Of a stretch of DNA of 58,250 bases, positions 9,574 through 17,111 are shown in pieces (position 1 is the first letter of the stretch; every line of letters begins with the position of its first letter). Origin of the DNA: Elioraea tepidiphila DSM 17972 (GTDB lineage: Bacteria; Pseudomonadota; Alphaproteobacteria; Acetobacterales; Acetobacteraceae); NCBI RefSeq assembly GCF_000378465.1, contig NZ_KB899927.1, positions 47,044 to 105,293 on the forward strand. Direction: 5' to 3'. The position numbers and the translations under genes were made by a program. Under the pieces are notes generated by a model. That model did no database searches. It saw nothing but the letters and a program-made list of their open reading frames with translations, and had not been told where the DNA came from.

Positions 9574-10662
9574 ATGCTGATCCAAGCCCAGCGTCTGCGC
9601 GACTTTGCCGCCGACATCTTCACCGCCGCCGGAACCTCGCGCGAGGAGGGCGAGCGGGTGGCCCGCTACCTGGTCGAGGCGAACCTCACCGGCCATGACA
9701 GCCACGGCGTGGTGCGCGTGCCGCGCTACGTGCAGTGGCTGCAATCGGGCTTCATCGTCGCGGGCGTGACGCCGACGATCGAGCGCGAGACACCGATCAC
9801 CGCGGTGGTGGACGGGAAGTACGGCTTCGGCCAGACGGTGACGCCGATCGCGGTGCGGCTCGGCATCGCCAAGGCGAAGGCGAGCGGGCTCGCGGCGATC
9901 GCGCTGAAGAACAGCTCGCATCTCGGGCGGGTGGGCGACTGGGGCGAGATGGCCGCCGCCGAGGGCCTGGTCGCGATCCATTTCGTCAATGTGCATGGCA
10001 GCCTGCTCGTCGCGCCCTTCGGCGGGGTCGACCGCCGGCTCTCCACCGCGCCCTATTGCGTTGCCGTGCCGCTGCCGGACCGCGCGCCGGTGGTGCTCGA
10101 CTTCGCCACCAGCTACGTCGCCGAGGGCAAGGTGCTGGTGGCCTCGCGCGGCGGCAAGAAGATCCCCGCCGACGCGCTGATCCGCCCCGACGGCACGCTG
10201 TCGGGCGATCCGGAGACGCTCTACGGTCCGCTCGGTTCGGGTGACCGCACGCCCGAGAACGGCGAGGGTGCGATCCGCGCCTTCGGCCTGCACAAGGGCT
10301 CGGGCCTCGCCTTCATGTGCGAGATCCTCGGCGGCGCGCTGACCGGCAACGGCACCTGCGGCCCGCGCGAGCAGGGGCGCGGGCGGATCACCAACGGGAT
10401 GCTGAGCTTCTACCTCCGCCCCGACGTGATCGACGAGCCCGCGGCCTTCGTCGCGCGCGCGGAACGCTACATCGCCTTCTACAAGTCCTCGCGCCCGGCC
10501 GAGCCGGGCGGCGAGGTGCTGATCCCGGGCGAGATGGAGGCGCGCAACCGCGCCGAGCGGGGCGCGAAGGGCATCCCGCTGCCGGACGACACCTGGAACA
10601 GCATCGTCGCCACCGCGCAGGCGGTGGGGGTCGAGGGCGGGCGCATCCCGGCGGCGGCGTGA
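9574..10662 (+). CDS. Ldh-family (malate/L-lactate/sulfolactate type) oxidoreductase
   Basis: A 362-residue NAD(P)-dependent dehydrogenase of the family that includes malate, sulfolactate, ureidoglycolate and 2,3-diketo-L-gulonate dehydrogenases, distinct from classical Rossmann LDH. Seen: HDSHGVVRVPRYV near residue 46 with the conserved histidine, the nucleotide-site region (KNSSHLGRVGDWGEMAA, VDRRLSTAPYCVAVP), and the C-terminal IPLPDDTW. It ends the sugar-acid operon, where it would interconvert a 2-hydroxy and a 2-keto acid. That role is inferred from context. Confidence 0.9.
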   Translation: MLIQAQRLRDFAADIFTAAGTSREEGERVARYLVEANLTGHDSHGVVRVPRYVQWLQSGFIVAGVTPTIERETPITAVVDGKYGFGQTVTPIAVRLGIAKAKASGLAAIALKNSSHLGRVGDWGEMAAAEGLVAIHFVNVHGSLLVAPFGGVDRRLSTAPYCVAVPLPDRAPVVLDFATSYVAEGKVLVASRGGKKIPADALIRPDGTLSGDPETLYGPLGSGDRTPENGEGAIRAFGLHKGSGLAFMCEILGGALTGNGTCGPREQGRGRITNGMLSFYLRPDVIDEPAAFVARAERYIAFYKSSRPAEPGGEVLIPGEMEARNRAERGAKGIPLPDDTWNSIVATAQAVGVEGGRIPAAA

Positions 10663-10833
10663 GTCGCGCCGGCGCGCCGCCGCGCAACCGTCGGTGAACC
10701 GAACGGGCGGGCCGACATCGTCGTCCCGCGGGATCGCCGCATCGCGCGCCGCCGCCGCCTTGCCGCACGCGGCAAGTGCACGCAGCATGGGTCGCACCGA
10801 CCACGCCTCGACACGTCACACCCAGGGGAGAGA

Positions 10834-12504
10834 ATGGCGCAGCCCACGGACATCGCGATCGCGCGCGCGGCAACGCTGCGCCCGATCGGAACGATCGCAG
10901 CCGCGCTCGGCCTGCCGGACGACGCGCTCCATCCGTTCGGGCGCCACATGGCCAAGGTGCGGCTGGAGGCGCTCGGGCCGCGCCCCGCGACGGGGCGGCT
11001 CGTGCTCGTCACCGGCATCAACCCGACACCGGCGGGCGAGGGCAAGACCACGACCACGGTCGGGCTCGCCGACGCGCTGAGCCGCCGCGGCCTGCGCACG
11101 GCGGCGTGCCTGCGCGAGCCGTCGCTCGGCCCATGCTTCGGCGTGAAGGGCGGGGCCACGGGCGGAGGCTATGCGCAGGTCGTGCCGATGGAGGAGATCA
11201 ATCTCCACTTCACCGGCGACTTCCATGCCGTGACCGCCGCCAACAATCTGCTGGCGGCGATGATCGACAACCATCTCTACTGGGGCAACGCGCTGCAGCT
11301 CGATCCGCGCCGCATCACCTGGCGGCGCGGCCTCGACATGAACGACCGCGCGCTGCGACAGCTCGTCGTCGGCCTCGGCGGGGTGGCGAACGGATATCCG
11401 CGCGAGGACGGGTTCGACATCGCGGTCGCCTCGGAGGTGATGGCGGTGCTGTGCCTCGCGCGCGATCTGGCCGATCTGAAGGCGCGCCTCGGCCGGTTGA
11501 TCGTCGGCAACCGGCGTGACGGCTCGGCGGTGACGGCGGCCGACCTGAAGGCCGACGGCGCGATGGCGGTGCTGCTGCGCGACGCGCTCAACCCCAACCT
11601 GGTGCAGACGCTGGAGGGCACGCCCGCCTTCGTCCATGGCGGCCCGTTCGCCAACATCGCGCATGGCTGCAACAGCGTGATCGCCACGCGCACGGCGCTG
11701 GCGCATGCCGACGTGGTGGTCACCGAGGCCGGGTTCGGCGCGGATCTCGGCGCGGAGAAGTTCCTGCACATCAAGTGCCGCCAGGCCGGGCTCGCGCCGG
11801 ACTGCGTCGTGATCGTCGCGACGGTGCGCGCGCTCAAGATGCATGGCGGCGTGGCGAAGGCGGCGCTCGGCCGCGAGGATGTCGCCGCCGTCCGGCGCGG
11901 CACGGCGAACCTGCTGCGCCACATCGACAACATGGGACGGTTCGGACTGCCCGTGGTGGTGGCGCTGAACCGGTTCGACAGCGACACGGCGGCGGAGCTC
12001 GACGCGGTGCGCGAGGCGGTCGCCTCGGCCGGATCGGAGGCGCATCTCTGCACCCATTGGTCGGACGGTTCGGAAGGTGCGGCGGCGCTGGCCGAGGCGG
12101 TGGCGGCGCGGCTCGGGTCGGGGCCCGCGTCCTTCACGCCGCTCTATCCGGCCGGGCTGGGGCTTGCCGAGAAGATCCGCACGATCGCCACGCAGGTCTA
12201 TCGCGCGGCCGATGTCGCGATCGCGCCCGCGGCGGCGAAGCGGCTCGCGGGCTTCGAGGCGGCCGGGTTCGGCCATGTGCCGGTCTGCATCGCCAAGACG
12301 CAGTACAGCTTCAGCGCCGATCCGACGCTGCTCGGCGCGCCGGAAGGGCACGTGCTGCCGGTGCGCGAGGTGCGGCTCGCCGCGGGGGCCGGGTTCGTGG
12401 TCGCGCTCGCGGGCGACGTGATGACCATGCCCGGGCTGCCGCGCGTACCGGCGGCCGAGACCATCACGCTGAACGACGCGGGCGAGATCGAAGGGCTGTT
12501 CTGA
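10834..12504 (+). CDS. fhs: Formate--tetrahydrofolate ligase
   Basis: A 556-residue cytoplasmic enzyme that makes 10-formyl-THF from formate, THF and ATP. The family P-loop region [19 protein letters not shown] is near residues 67-85, followed by [19 protein letters not shown] and the [15 protein letters not shown] block. Length matches the usual ~557 residues. It stands alone: 171 bases upstream and a convergent gene downstream. It supplies one-carbon units for purines and formylmethionine and allows formate assimilation. A GGGGAGA ribosome binding site precedes the ATG. Confidence 0.97.
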   Translation: MAQPTDIAIARAATLRPIGTIAAALGLPDDALHPFGRHMAKVRLEALGPRPATGRLVLVTGINPTPAGEGKTTTTVGLADALSRRGLRTAACLREPSLGPCFGVKGGATGGGYAQVVPMEEINLHFTGDFHAVTAANNLLAAMIDNHLYWGNALQLDPRRITWRRGLDMNDRALRQLVVGLGGVANGYPREDGFDIAVASEVMAVLCLARDLADLKARLGRLIVGNRRDGSAVTAADLKADGAMAVLLRDALNPNLVQTLEGTPAFVHGGPFANIAHGCNSVIATRTALAHADVVVTEAGFGADLGAEKFLHIKCRQAGLAPDCVVIVATVRALKMHGGVAKAALGREDVAAVRRGTANLLRHIDNMGRFGLPVVVALNRFDSDTAAELDAVREAVASAGSEAHLCTHWSDGSEGAAALAEAVAARLGSGPASFTPLYPAGLGLAEKIRTIATQVYRAADVAIAPAAAKRLAGFEAAGFGHVPVCIAKTQYSFSADPTLLGAPEGHVLPVREVRLAAGAGFVVALAGDVMTMPGLPRVPAAETITLNDAGEIEGLF

Positions 12505-12510
12505 GTCGGC

Positions 12511-13296
12511 TCAGAGCCGCAGGTTGAGCTTCGCGCCGACGAGGCCGAGCAGGCCGTTCGCCGTGCCGTCGCCCGCGCCGCCGAACAGGGCGAGGCGCGG
12601 GTCGGAGGCCGGGCTCGCCGCGTCCTCGTTCAGCGTCAGATAGCGCTGCACGAAGCGGTTCACCCAGGCGGGGTCCTTGAATTTCTCGGGGTCCAGCCGC
12701 TTCTCGAGGATCGCCTTCTGCTGCTCGTATTCGAGCAGGCCGAACTGCTTGGGCAGGCCGAGCGCGGTGCGGGCGACGGCGGTAAGCACCCGGTCCCCCA
12801 TCAGGCCCTTCACGTCGCTCACCGTGCCGATCATGCGCTGGAAGTAGAGCGCCTCGCGCAGGCCGGGGTTCGCCTCGCCGTTCGCCTTCTCGAAGCGGTT
12901 GGTGAGGGTGAGCTTGATGATCCGGTCCACCCGTGCGGGGTCGGCCAGGGGACGATCGCCCGGTTCGTCGAAACCGAAGGTCTGGTTGAGCTGCCGATAG
13001 CGCGGATCGACCATGCGGTTGGCGAAGCTGCGCAGGTCGGCGGGATCATCCGTCAGCAGGCGCTTGATGACCGCGCGCTTGTCGACCTCGCCCTCGAGCT
13101 GGAACGCCTCCAGCACGAAGGTGAGCGTGCGCCGGTCCTTCATCAGCTCGTCGATCGAGCCGATCTCGGCCGCGCGCTCGCGGAACCGTTCGACATCGCG
13201 CGCGACGTCCTTGCGCGCTTCCCAGCGCGCCTGCATCGCCTCGCCGTTCCTCTGCAGGACCGACCAGGCGGTGGCGGCGCCGAGGCCGTAGAGCAT
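12511..13296 (-). CDS. DUF1217-domain protein of the flagellin operon
   Basis: A 261-residue mainly helical protein. The block FQLEGEVDKRAVIKRLLTDD, then SFANRMVDPRYRQLNQTFGF, matches the DUF1217 pattern found in alphaproteobacterial flagellar clusters. Function in the family is not well established; a role in filament assembly or secretion is plausible. Its ATG overlaps the flaF stop by one base (TGATG), so it is translationally coupled to flaF. The C-terminus converges on fhs with only six bases between stops. Confidence 0.8.
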   Translation of the reverse strand: MLYGLGAATAWSVLQRNGEAMQARWEARKDVARDVERFRERAAEIGSIDELMKDRRTLTFVLEAFQLEGEVDKRAVIKRLLTDDPADLRSFANRMVDPRYRQLNQTFGFDEPGDRPLADPARVDRIIKLTLTNRFEKANGEANPGLREALYFQRMIGTVSDVKGLMGDRVLTAVARTALGLPKQFGLLEYEQQKAILEKRLDPEKFKDPAWVNRFVQRYLTLNEDAASPASDPRLALFGGAGDGTANGLLGLVGAKLNLRL

Positions 13297-13697
13297 CAGG
13301 CGACCGCAGGGACGAAGCGCTGGCCGGCGGGCGCGGCCGACGGCTCGGCGGCGGTGGCGGGCGGGCGGGCGGACAGCGCCTCGATCATGTCGCGGTGCAC
13401 CGCCATCAGGGGTTCGAGGCTCGCGGCATCGCTCATGCGCACGAAGCATTCGCGCTGCGCCCACAGCCCGAGCGAGGCGAGCCGGCCCTTCAGCTCGGCC
13501 GGCAGGGGATTGGCGGGCGAGGCGAGGTCCATCAGCAGGATGCCCCAGAGCTGGTGGGTCTTGTGCAGCGCCGCGACGCGCGACGGCGTGTCGGTGGCGG
13601 AGGCGAGCAGGCCGTTGACGTGGCGGAAGGCGCGCGCCTCGGCCTCGCGCGGGGTCTCGGCGGCGTCGAGCACGGCGGCGTAGCGGCGGAAGGACAT
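13296..13697 (-). CDS. flaF: Flagellar biosynthesis regulator FlaF
   Basis: A 133-residue helical protein. It contains EAEARAFRHVNGLLASA and HKTHQLWGILLMDLASPANPLPAELKGRLASLGLWAQREC, the conserved FlaF core. In Caulobacter, FlaF is needed for flagellin secretion and works against FlbT, which limits flagellin mRNA. It lies directly downstream of flagellin and overlaps the DUF1217 gene by one base. The last ~25 residues are Ala/Pro rich. No flbT gene is visible in this window. Confidence 0.9.
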   Translation of the reverse strand: MSFRRYAAVLDAAETPREAEARAFRHVNGLLASATDTPSRVAALHKTHQLWGILLMDLASPANPLPAELKGRLASLGLWAQRECFVRMSDAASLEPLMAVHRDMIEALSARPPATAAEPSAAPAGQRFVPAVA

Positions 13698-13722
13698 GGC
13701 GCGACCTCACGCGGAACGGGGT

Positions 13723-13746
13723 GGGGGCGGCGCGCACGCCGCCCCC
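13723..13746 (-). terminator. GC-rich stem-loop between flagellin and flaF
   Basis: GGGGGCGGCG (13723-13732) and CGCCGCCCCC (13737-13746) form a perfect 10-bp stem with a CGCA loop, nine bases after the flagellin stop. With no T-run it may act as a partial terminator or as a 3' stabiliser that keeps flagellin mRNA above flaF mRNA. Confidence 0.55.
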
Positions 13747-13755
13747 GTTGGTCAC

Positions 13756-15012
13756 TCAGCGGAACAGGCCGAGCAGGCTCTGGCCCTGCTGGTTGGCGAT
13801 CGAGAGCGACTGGATCGCCAGCTGCTGCTTGGTCTGCAGGCTGGTGAGCCGCGCGCTCTCCTCGGCCAGGTCGGCGTCCACCAGCGCGCCAAGACCCTCC
13901 TTGATCGAGTCGGTGAGCTGCTTGTTGTAGTCCTGCAGCCCTTCGACCTGGCGGATCGACGCGCCGAGATTCGCGAGCGTCGTGTTGATGGTCGAGATCG
14001 CCGCGTCCACGGCCGCGATCGCGGTGTTGCCGGCCGCCGCGCCCGTGATGGTGGCGACGGTTGCGGCCGCCGAGGCACCGCTACCGATGATCGCGTTCGG
14101 GATCGTCGTGCCATCGTACAGCGTGACGGTGTCCTCGGTCGCCGCGGCATCGACCGCGCCGGTGATGTCGAGCGTGAACCCGCCGCCGGTCGTGTTCAGG
14201 CTGGCGCCGAAGCCCTCGGCCTGGATCGCGTTGGCGAGCGCCGAGATGGCGTCGAACGGCGTCTGCGACGTGGCGTCGTACTGGACCTGGATCACCTTCA
14301 CCATCTCGTTGGTGCCGGTGGTGCCCGGGTCGTCGCCCCTAGGCTGGGTGACCAGAGCCGCCGAGCCGTCGGTGAACTCGAACACGTAGCGCGCGCCGTC
14401 CTGGGCCTGGATCGCGAACACCTCGTTGTTCGCGACGTCGAAGCCGGTGCCGAAGGTCACCTGCACGCCGCCCTGGTTCAGGCGCAGGCCGGTGAGCTGG
14501 ATGTCGGCCACGGTGCCGGCCTGGTTGTTCACCGTGAGCGAGTTGCTGCCCTGGATGTTGGTGATCACGCTCAGGTTCGAGTTGGCGGTGCTGCTGGCGG
14601 CGTTGGCGTCCAGCAGGTTCACGCCGTTGAAGGTGGCGCTGCGGGCATAGGCGTCGATGTTCTGCAGCGCCTGATCGATCTGGTTCTGCACCGTCGTCGC
14701 GTCGATGCCCTGCTGCTGGCCCTGCGTGACCGTCTGCTTCAGCCGCGCAAGCTCCTCGGAGATCTTGGTCGCCGCGTCGCGCGCCACGGTGAGGGTCGCC
14801 TTGCCGAAGGCGAGGCTGTCCTTGACCGCCTCCATGCCCTTCAGGTCGGCGCGCATGGTCTGGGCGATCGCGAACACGGCCGGATCGTCGTTGGCCTTGT
14901 TGATGCGCAGGCCGGACTCGACGCGCGCCTGCGTGGTCTGCATGTTGTTGTTGATCATCGACAGCGAGCGGATCGCCGCCATCGCCGTCACGTTCGTGTT
15001 GATCGAGGACAT
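13756..15012 (-). CDS. Flagellin
   Basis: A 418-residue filament subunit. The N-terminal D0/D1 region (MSSINTNVTAMAAIRSLSMI to about residue 150) and the C-terminal D1/D0 region (from about 340, ending NQQGQSLLGLFR) show the usual flagellin ends. Between them is a variable Thr/Ala/Gly-rich exposed domain. In the N-terminus, SGLRINKANDDPAVFAIAQTM is the conserved flagellin core. AAGGAGAAGG precedes the ATG, and a perfect sigma-54 promoter lies 92 bases upstream. Followed by flaF and the DUF1217 gene. It is exported unfolded through the flagellar secretion system. Confidence 0.96.
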   Translation of the reverse strand: MSSINTNVTAMAAIRSLSMINNNMQTTQARVESGLRINKANDDPAVFAIAQTMRADLKGMEAVKDSLAFGKATLTVARDAATKISEELARLKQTVTQGQQQGIDATTVQNQIDQALQNIDAYARSATFNGVNLLDANAASSTANSNLSVITNIQGSNSLTVNNQAGTVADIQLTGLRLNQGGVQVTFGTGFDVANNEVFAIQAQDGARYVFEFTDGSAALVTQPRGDDPGTTGTNEMVKVIQVQYDATSQTPFDAISALANAIQAEGFGASLNTTGGGFTLDITGAVDAAATEDTVTLYDGTTIPNAIIGSGASAAATVATITGAAAGNTAIAAVDAAISTINTTLANLGASIRQVEGLQDYNKQLTDSIKEGLGALVDADLAEESARLTSLQTKQQLAIQSLSIANQQGQSLLGLFR

Positions 15013-15103
15013 CGTCCTTCTCCTTCAACCGGGTTTCCGTTCCGCCGCCCCGCGCGCCCCAACCCAGTCCAGGACGGGCGGCGGCCGGCTGGCACGCCAT
15101 CTC

Positions 15104-15118
15104 GCAAGCACCGTGCCA
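15104..15118 (-). promoter_or_regulatory. Sigma-54 (RpoN) promoter of the flagellin gene
   Basis: Read on the minus strand the site is TGGCAC-GGTGC-TTGC, an exact match to the -24/-12 consensus TGGCAC-N5-TTGC with GG and GC ten bases apart. It lies 92 bases before the flagellin ATG, leaving a leader of roughly 80 bases. Flagellins of Caulobacter and relatives are sigma-54 dependent, with an FlbD-type activator. No activator gene is in the window. Confidence 0.85.
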
Positions 15119-15437
15119 GATCGCTACGCAAGCGCGACAAATCTGAATCCTTGGTTAATCGAGCAAAATCAACGCGTTGCGCGCAGCGCGGCGCACGCGG
15201 CAGCATGTGCCGGGATGCCGGCATCCGCGACCGGGCAATCCCTTCCGGGGTCGCGTTCCGCCCGGCAGGAATTGCCGTGCCGGCAGGCGGGTTTTGCCGG
15301 CCCGTCCGGGCCGTTCGCACGACGCAACCCTGCCGCCCGCGGCGACATCGCGGTTGACCCGCTCACGCTGCTTTGCCATATCGCCCGCGCGTCGCGGATG
15401 GCCGCGGCGCGCATCGCAACAGCCGATGGAGACCCCG
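15119..15437. other. Divergent intergenic region between flagellin and the mgtE leader
   Basis: About 320 bases with no supported gene. The part nearest the sigma-54 site (15125-15180) is relatively AT-rich (CTTGGTTAATCGAGC, AAAATCAACG), which fits an upstream activator-binding or bending region. The rest is GC-rich and should hold the mgtE promoter, but no convincing -35/-10 pair was seen. Confidence 0.4.
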
Positions 15438-15518
15438 ATGGACGACGGAAGCGGAAGTCCTCGCTTCACGTTGCACCGCGCCGCACGGCGTCGGGGTGGA
15501 CGCGCGCTGAGCCTCTGA
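15438..15518 (+). CDS. Candidate leader peptide of mgtE (MDDGS type, 26 aa)
   Basis: A short frame reads MDDGSGSPRFTLHRAARRRG and ends GRALSL, stopping at 15516-15518, 60 bases before mgtE. GGAG at 15428-15431 is six bases from the ATG, a usable ribosome binding site. The first 14 bases, ATGGACGACGGAAG, recur exactly at the start of the leader before the second mgtE (16931), and the peptide there also begins MDDGS. Acidic residues at the start of MgtL-type leaders destabilise translating ribosomes at low Mg2+, so a sensing role is plausible. Translation is not proven. Confidence 0.45.
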   Translation: MDDGSGSPRFTLHRAARRRGGRALSL

Positions 15519-15551
15519 CCGGCCGCCACATCCTCCCCGGGCCCTGAGCGC
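15438..15551 (+). promoter_or_regulatory. Conserved mgtE leader, copy 1
   Basis: Three blocks recur in the same order before the second mgtE: ATGGACGACGGAAG (15438-15451), CTGACCGGCCGCC (15515-15527) and CCGGGCCCTGAGCGC (15537-15551). ACCCCGA (15432-15438), which covers the spacer and the first base of the leader start codon, can pair with TCGGGGT (15491-15497). The arrangement suggests a cis-acting Mg2+-responsive leader. It does not match the M-box consensus. Confidence 0.45.
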
Positions 15552-15578
15552 CCGTTTTCGAGACGGAGGATTGTGGCC

Positions 15579-16895
15579 ATGACCCGTACGCTCCTCGGCG
15601 CCGCCGGCGCCCTGCCGCCCGAGACCGCGACGGCCCTGCATCCGGCGGACCTCGCCGCGCTGCTCGACCGCCGCGCGCCCGGGGATGCGTGGGAGGTGCT
15701 GGCGCGCCTGCCGCTTGCCCGCCGCGCCGAGACCTTCGGCTATCTCGCCGCCGCCACCCAGGTCGCGATCGCCGGGATCGCGCCGCCGCGCGACCTGGCT
15801 GCGGTGATCTCGGCGATGGACGCCGACGAGCGCGCCGATCTCTGGAACCAGCTTGACGAGGAGGCGCGCGCCGCCCTCGCGCCGGCGCTCGCCGCGGCCG
15901 AGCGCGAGGACATCCGCAAGCTCTCCTCCTACGAGCCCGGCACCGCCGGCGCGGTGATGACCAGCGAATACGCCGTGCTGCGCCCCGACCTCACCGCCCG
16001 CGAGGCGATCGAGGCACTGCGCGGCCAGGCGCATTCCAAGGAGACCATCCAGGTCGCCTATGTGCTCTCGCCGCAGCGGCGCCTGCTCGGCACGGTGCTG
16101 CTGGAGGATCTCGTGCTCGCCCCCGCCGATCGCCGGGTCGAGGCGCTGATGCGCAAGGACCCGCCCTTTGTGCATGCCGGCGATCCGGCCGAGGCGGCCG
16201 CGCGCGCGATCGCGAAGTACGACCTGCCGGCGATCCCGGTGATCAATGGCGGCGAGATGATGGTCGGCATCGTCACTGCGGACGACGCGATGGACGTCGC
16301 CGCCGAGGAGGCCACCGAGGACTTCCACAAGGCGGGCGGCTCGGCGAGCCTCGGCGTATCGATCCGCGAGGCGACCATCGGGCTGCTCTATCGCAAGCGG
16401 ATCGCCTGGCTGGTGGTGCTGGTGTTCGCCAACGTCTTCTCGGGCGCCGGGATCGCGGCGTTCGAGGACGTGATCGCGGCGAATGTCGCGCTGGTGTTCT
16501 TCCTGCCGTTGCTGATCGACAGCGGCGGCAATGCCGGCAGCCAGTCGGCCACGCTGATGGTCCGCGCGCTCGCGACCGGCGAGGCACGCCTGGGCGACTG
16601 GGCGCGCATGCTGGGGCGGGAGGTCTCGGTCGCCGGGCTGCTCGGCCTGACCATGGCCGGCGCGGTCTCGATCCTCGGTCTCGTGCGGGGCGGGCCGGAG
16701 ATCGCCGTGATCGTCGCCATGACGATGGTGTGCGTGGTGCTCGTCGGCAGTGTGATCGGGCTCTCGCTCCCCTTCCTGCTGACGAAGATGAAGCTCGACC
16801 CCGCCACCGCCTCGGCGCCGCTGATCACCTCGATCGCGGACGCCACGGGGGTGCTGATCTACTTCGCGATCGCCTCGGCGCTCCTGGTCGGGTGA
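15579..16895 (+). CDS. mgtE: Magnesium transporter MgtE (copy 1)
   Basis: A 438-residue Mg2+ channel/transporter. An N-terminal superhelical domain (about 1-125) is followed by paired CBS domains (EREDIRKLSSYEPGTAGAVM through VGIVTADDAMD, about 115-245) that close the channel when Mg2+ is high. Five membrane spans follow (about 270-438), with the conserved SGGNAGSQSATLMVRALATGE in the pore region. The ATG at 15579 was chosen over a GTG two codons earlier because GGAGGA lies eight bases before it. A second, divergent mgtE follows on the same strand. Confidence 0.93.
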   Translation: MTRTLLGAAGALPPETATALHPADLAALLDRRAPGDAWEVLARLPLARRAETFGYLAAATQVAIAGIAPPRDLAAVISAMDADERADLWNQLDEEARAALAPALAAAEREDIRKLSSYEPGTAGAVMTSEYAVLRPDLTAREAIEALRGQAHSKETIQVAYVLSPQRRLLGTVLLEDLVLAPADRRVEALMRKDPPFVHAGDPAEAAARAIAKYDLPAIPVINGGEMMVGIVTADDAMDVAAEEATEDFHKAGGSASLGVSIREATIGLLYRKRIAWLVVLVFANVFSGAGIAAFEDVIAANVALVFFLPLLIDSGGNAGSQSATLMVRALATGEARLGDWARMLGREVSVAGLLGLTMAGAVSILGLVRGGPEIAVIVAMTMVCVVLVGSVIGLSLPFLLTKMKLDPATASAPLITSIADATGVLIYFAIASALLVG

Positions 16896-16930
16896 ACGCG
16901 GGGATGGCGCGACAGCGCGAGGAGGCCGCC

Positions 16931-17059
16931 ATGGACGACGGAAGTAGACGGCGGGGGAGGCTGCATGAGCGGGCCAGAGGTGCAGACCTCCCCCTCTCGG
17001 ACCCGGCCCGATCCCATCACCTGACCGACCGCATCGCCACGAGGATGCCGGGCGCCTGA
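16931..17059 (+). CDS. Candidate leader peptide of second mgtE (MDDGS type, 42 aa)
   Basis: A short frame begins MDDGSRRRGRLHERARG and ends DRIATRMPGA, stopping at 17057-17059, 52 bases before mgtE copy 2. GAGGAGG at 16919-16925 is a strong ribosome binding site five bases from the ATG. The opening 14 bases are identical to those of the leader before mgtE copy 1, while the rest of the peptide differs. The two aspartates followed by an Arg run resemble the acidic start and Arg run of E. coli MgtL. Translation and sensing are inference. Confidence 0.45.
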   Translation: MDDGSRRRGRLHERARGADLPLSDPARSHHLTDRIATRMPGA

Positions 17060-17063
17060 GCGC
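16931..17063 (+). promoter_or_regulatory. Conserved mgtE leader, copy 2, with strong hairpin
   Basis: It repeats the three blocks of copy 1: ATGGACGACGGAAG (16931-16944), CTGACCGACCGC (17021-17032) and CCGGGCGCCTGAGCGC (17048-17063). Inside it, GGGGGAGGCTGCA (16953-16965) pairs with TGCAG-A-CCTCCCCC (16981-16994) with one bulged A. The CCTCC arm could instead pair with the leader's own GGAGG, giving two alternative folds. The leader begins 35 bases after mgtE copy 1, so it may control copy 2 separately within a joint transcript. Confidence 0.45.
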
Positions 17064-17111
17064 GCGCGTCTTCGTCTCTCGGCCGCGGCCGGCCACGACG
17101 GAGACGCAGTT

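Noticed and set aside
10663-10833. A folate or one-carbon riboswitch before fhs
   Set aside because: Only the palindrome CGCGCCGGCGCG at 10666-10677 and scattered GC stems are visible; no known riboswitch core.
15080-15105. A second sigma-54 site on the plus strand (CTGGCACGCCATCTCGCA)
   Set aside because: The GG and GC elements are eleven rather than ten bases apart and the -12 TTGC is absent.
15361-15578. A known M-box (ykoK) magnesium riboswitch before mgtE
   Set aside because: The GGUGAGGCUCCUAU-like core and the other M-box blocks were not found. The conserved blocks here are different.
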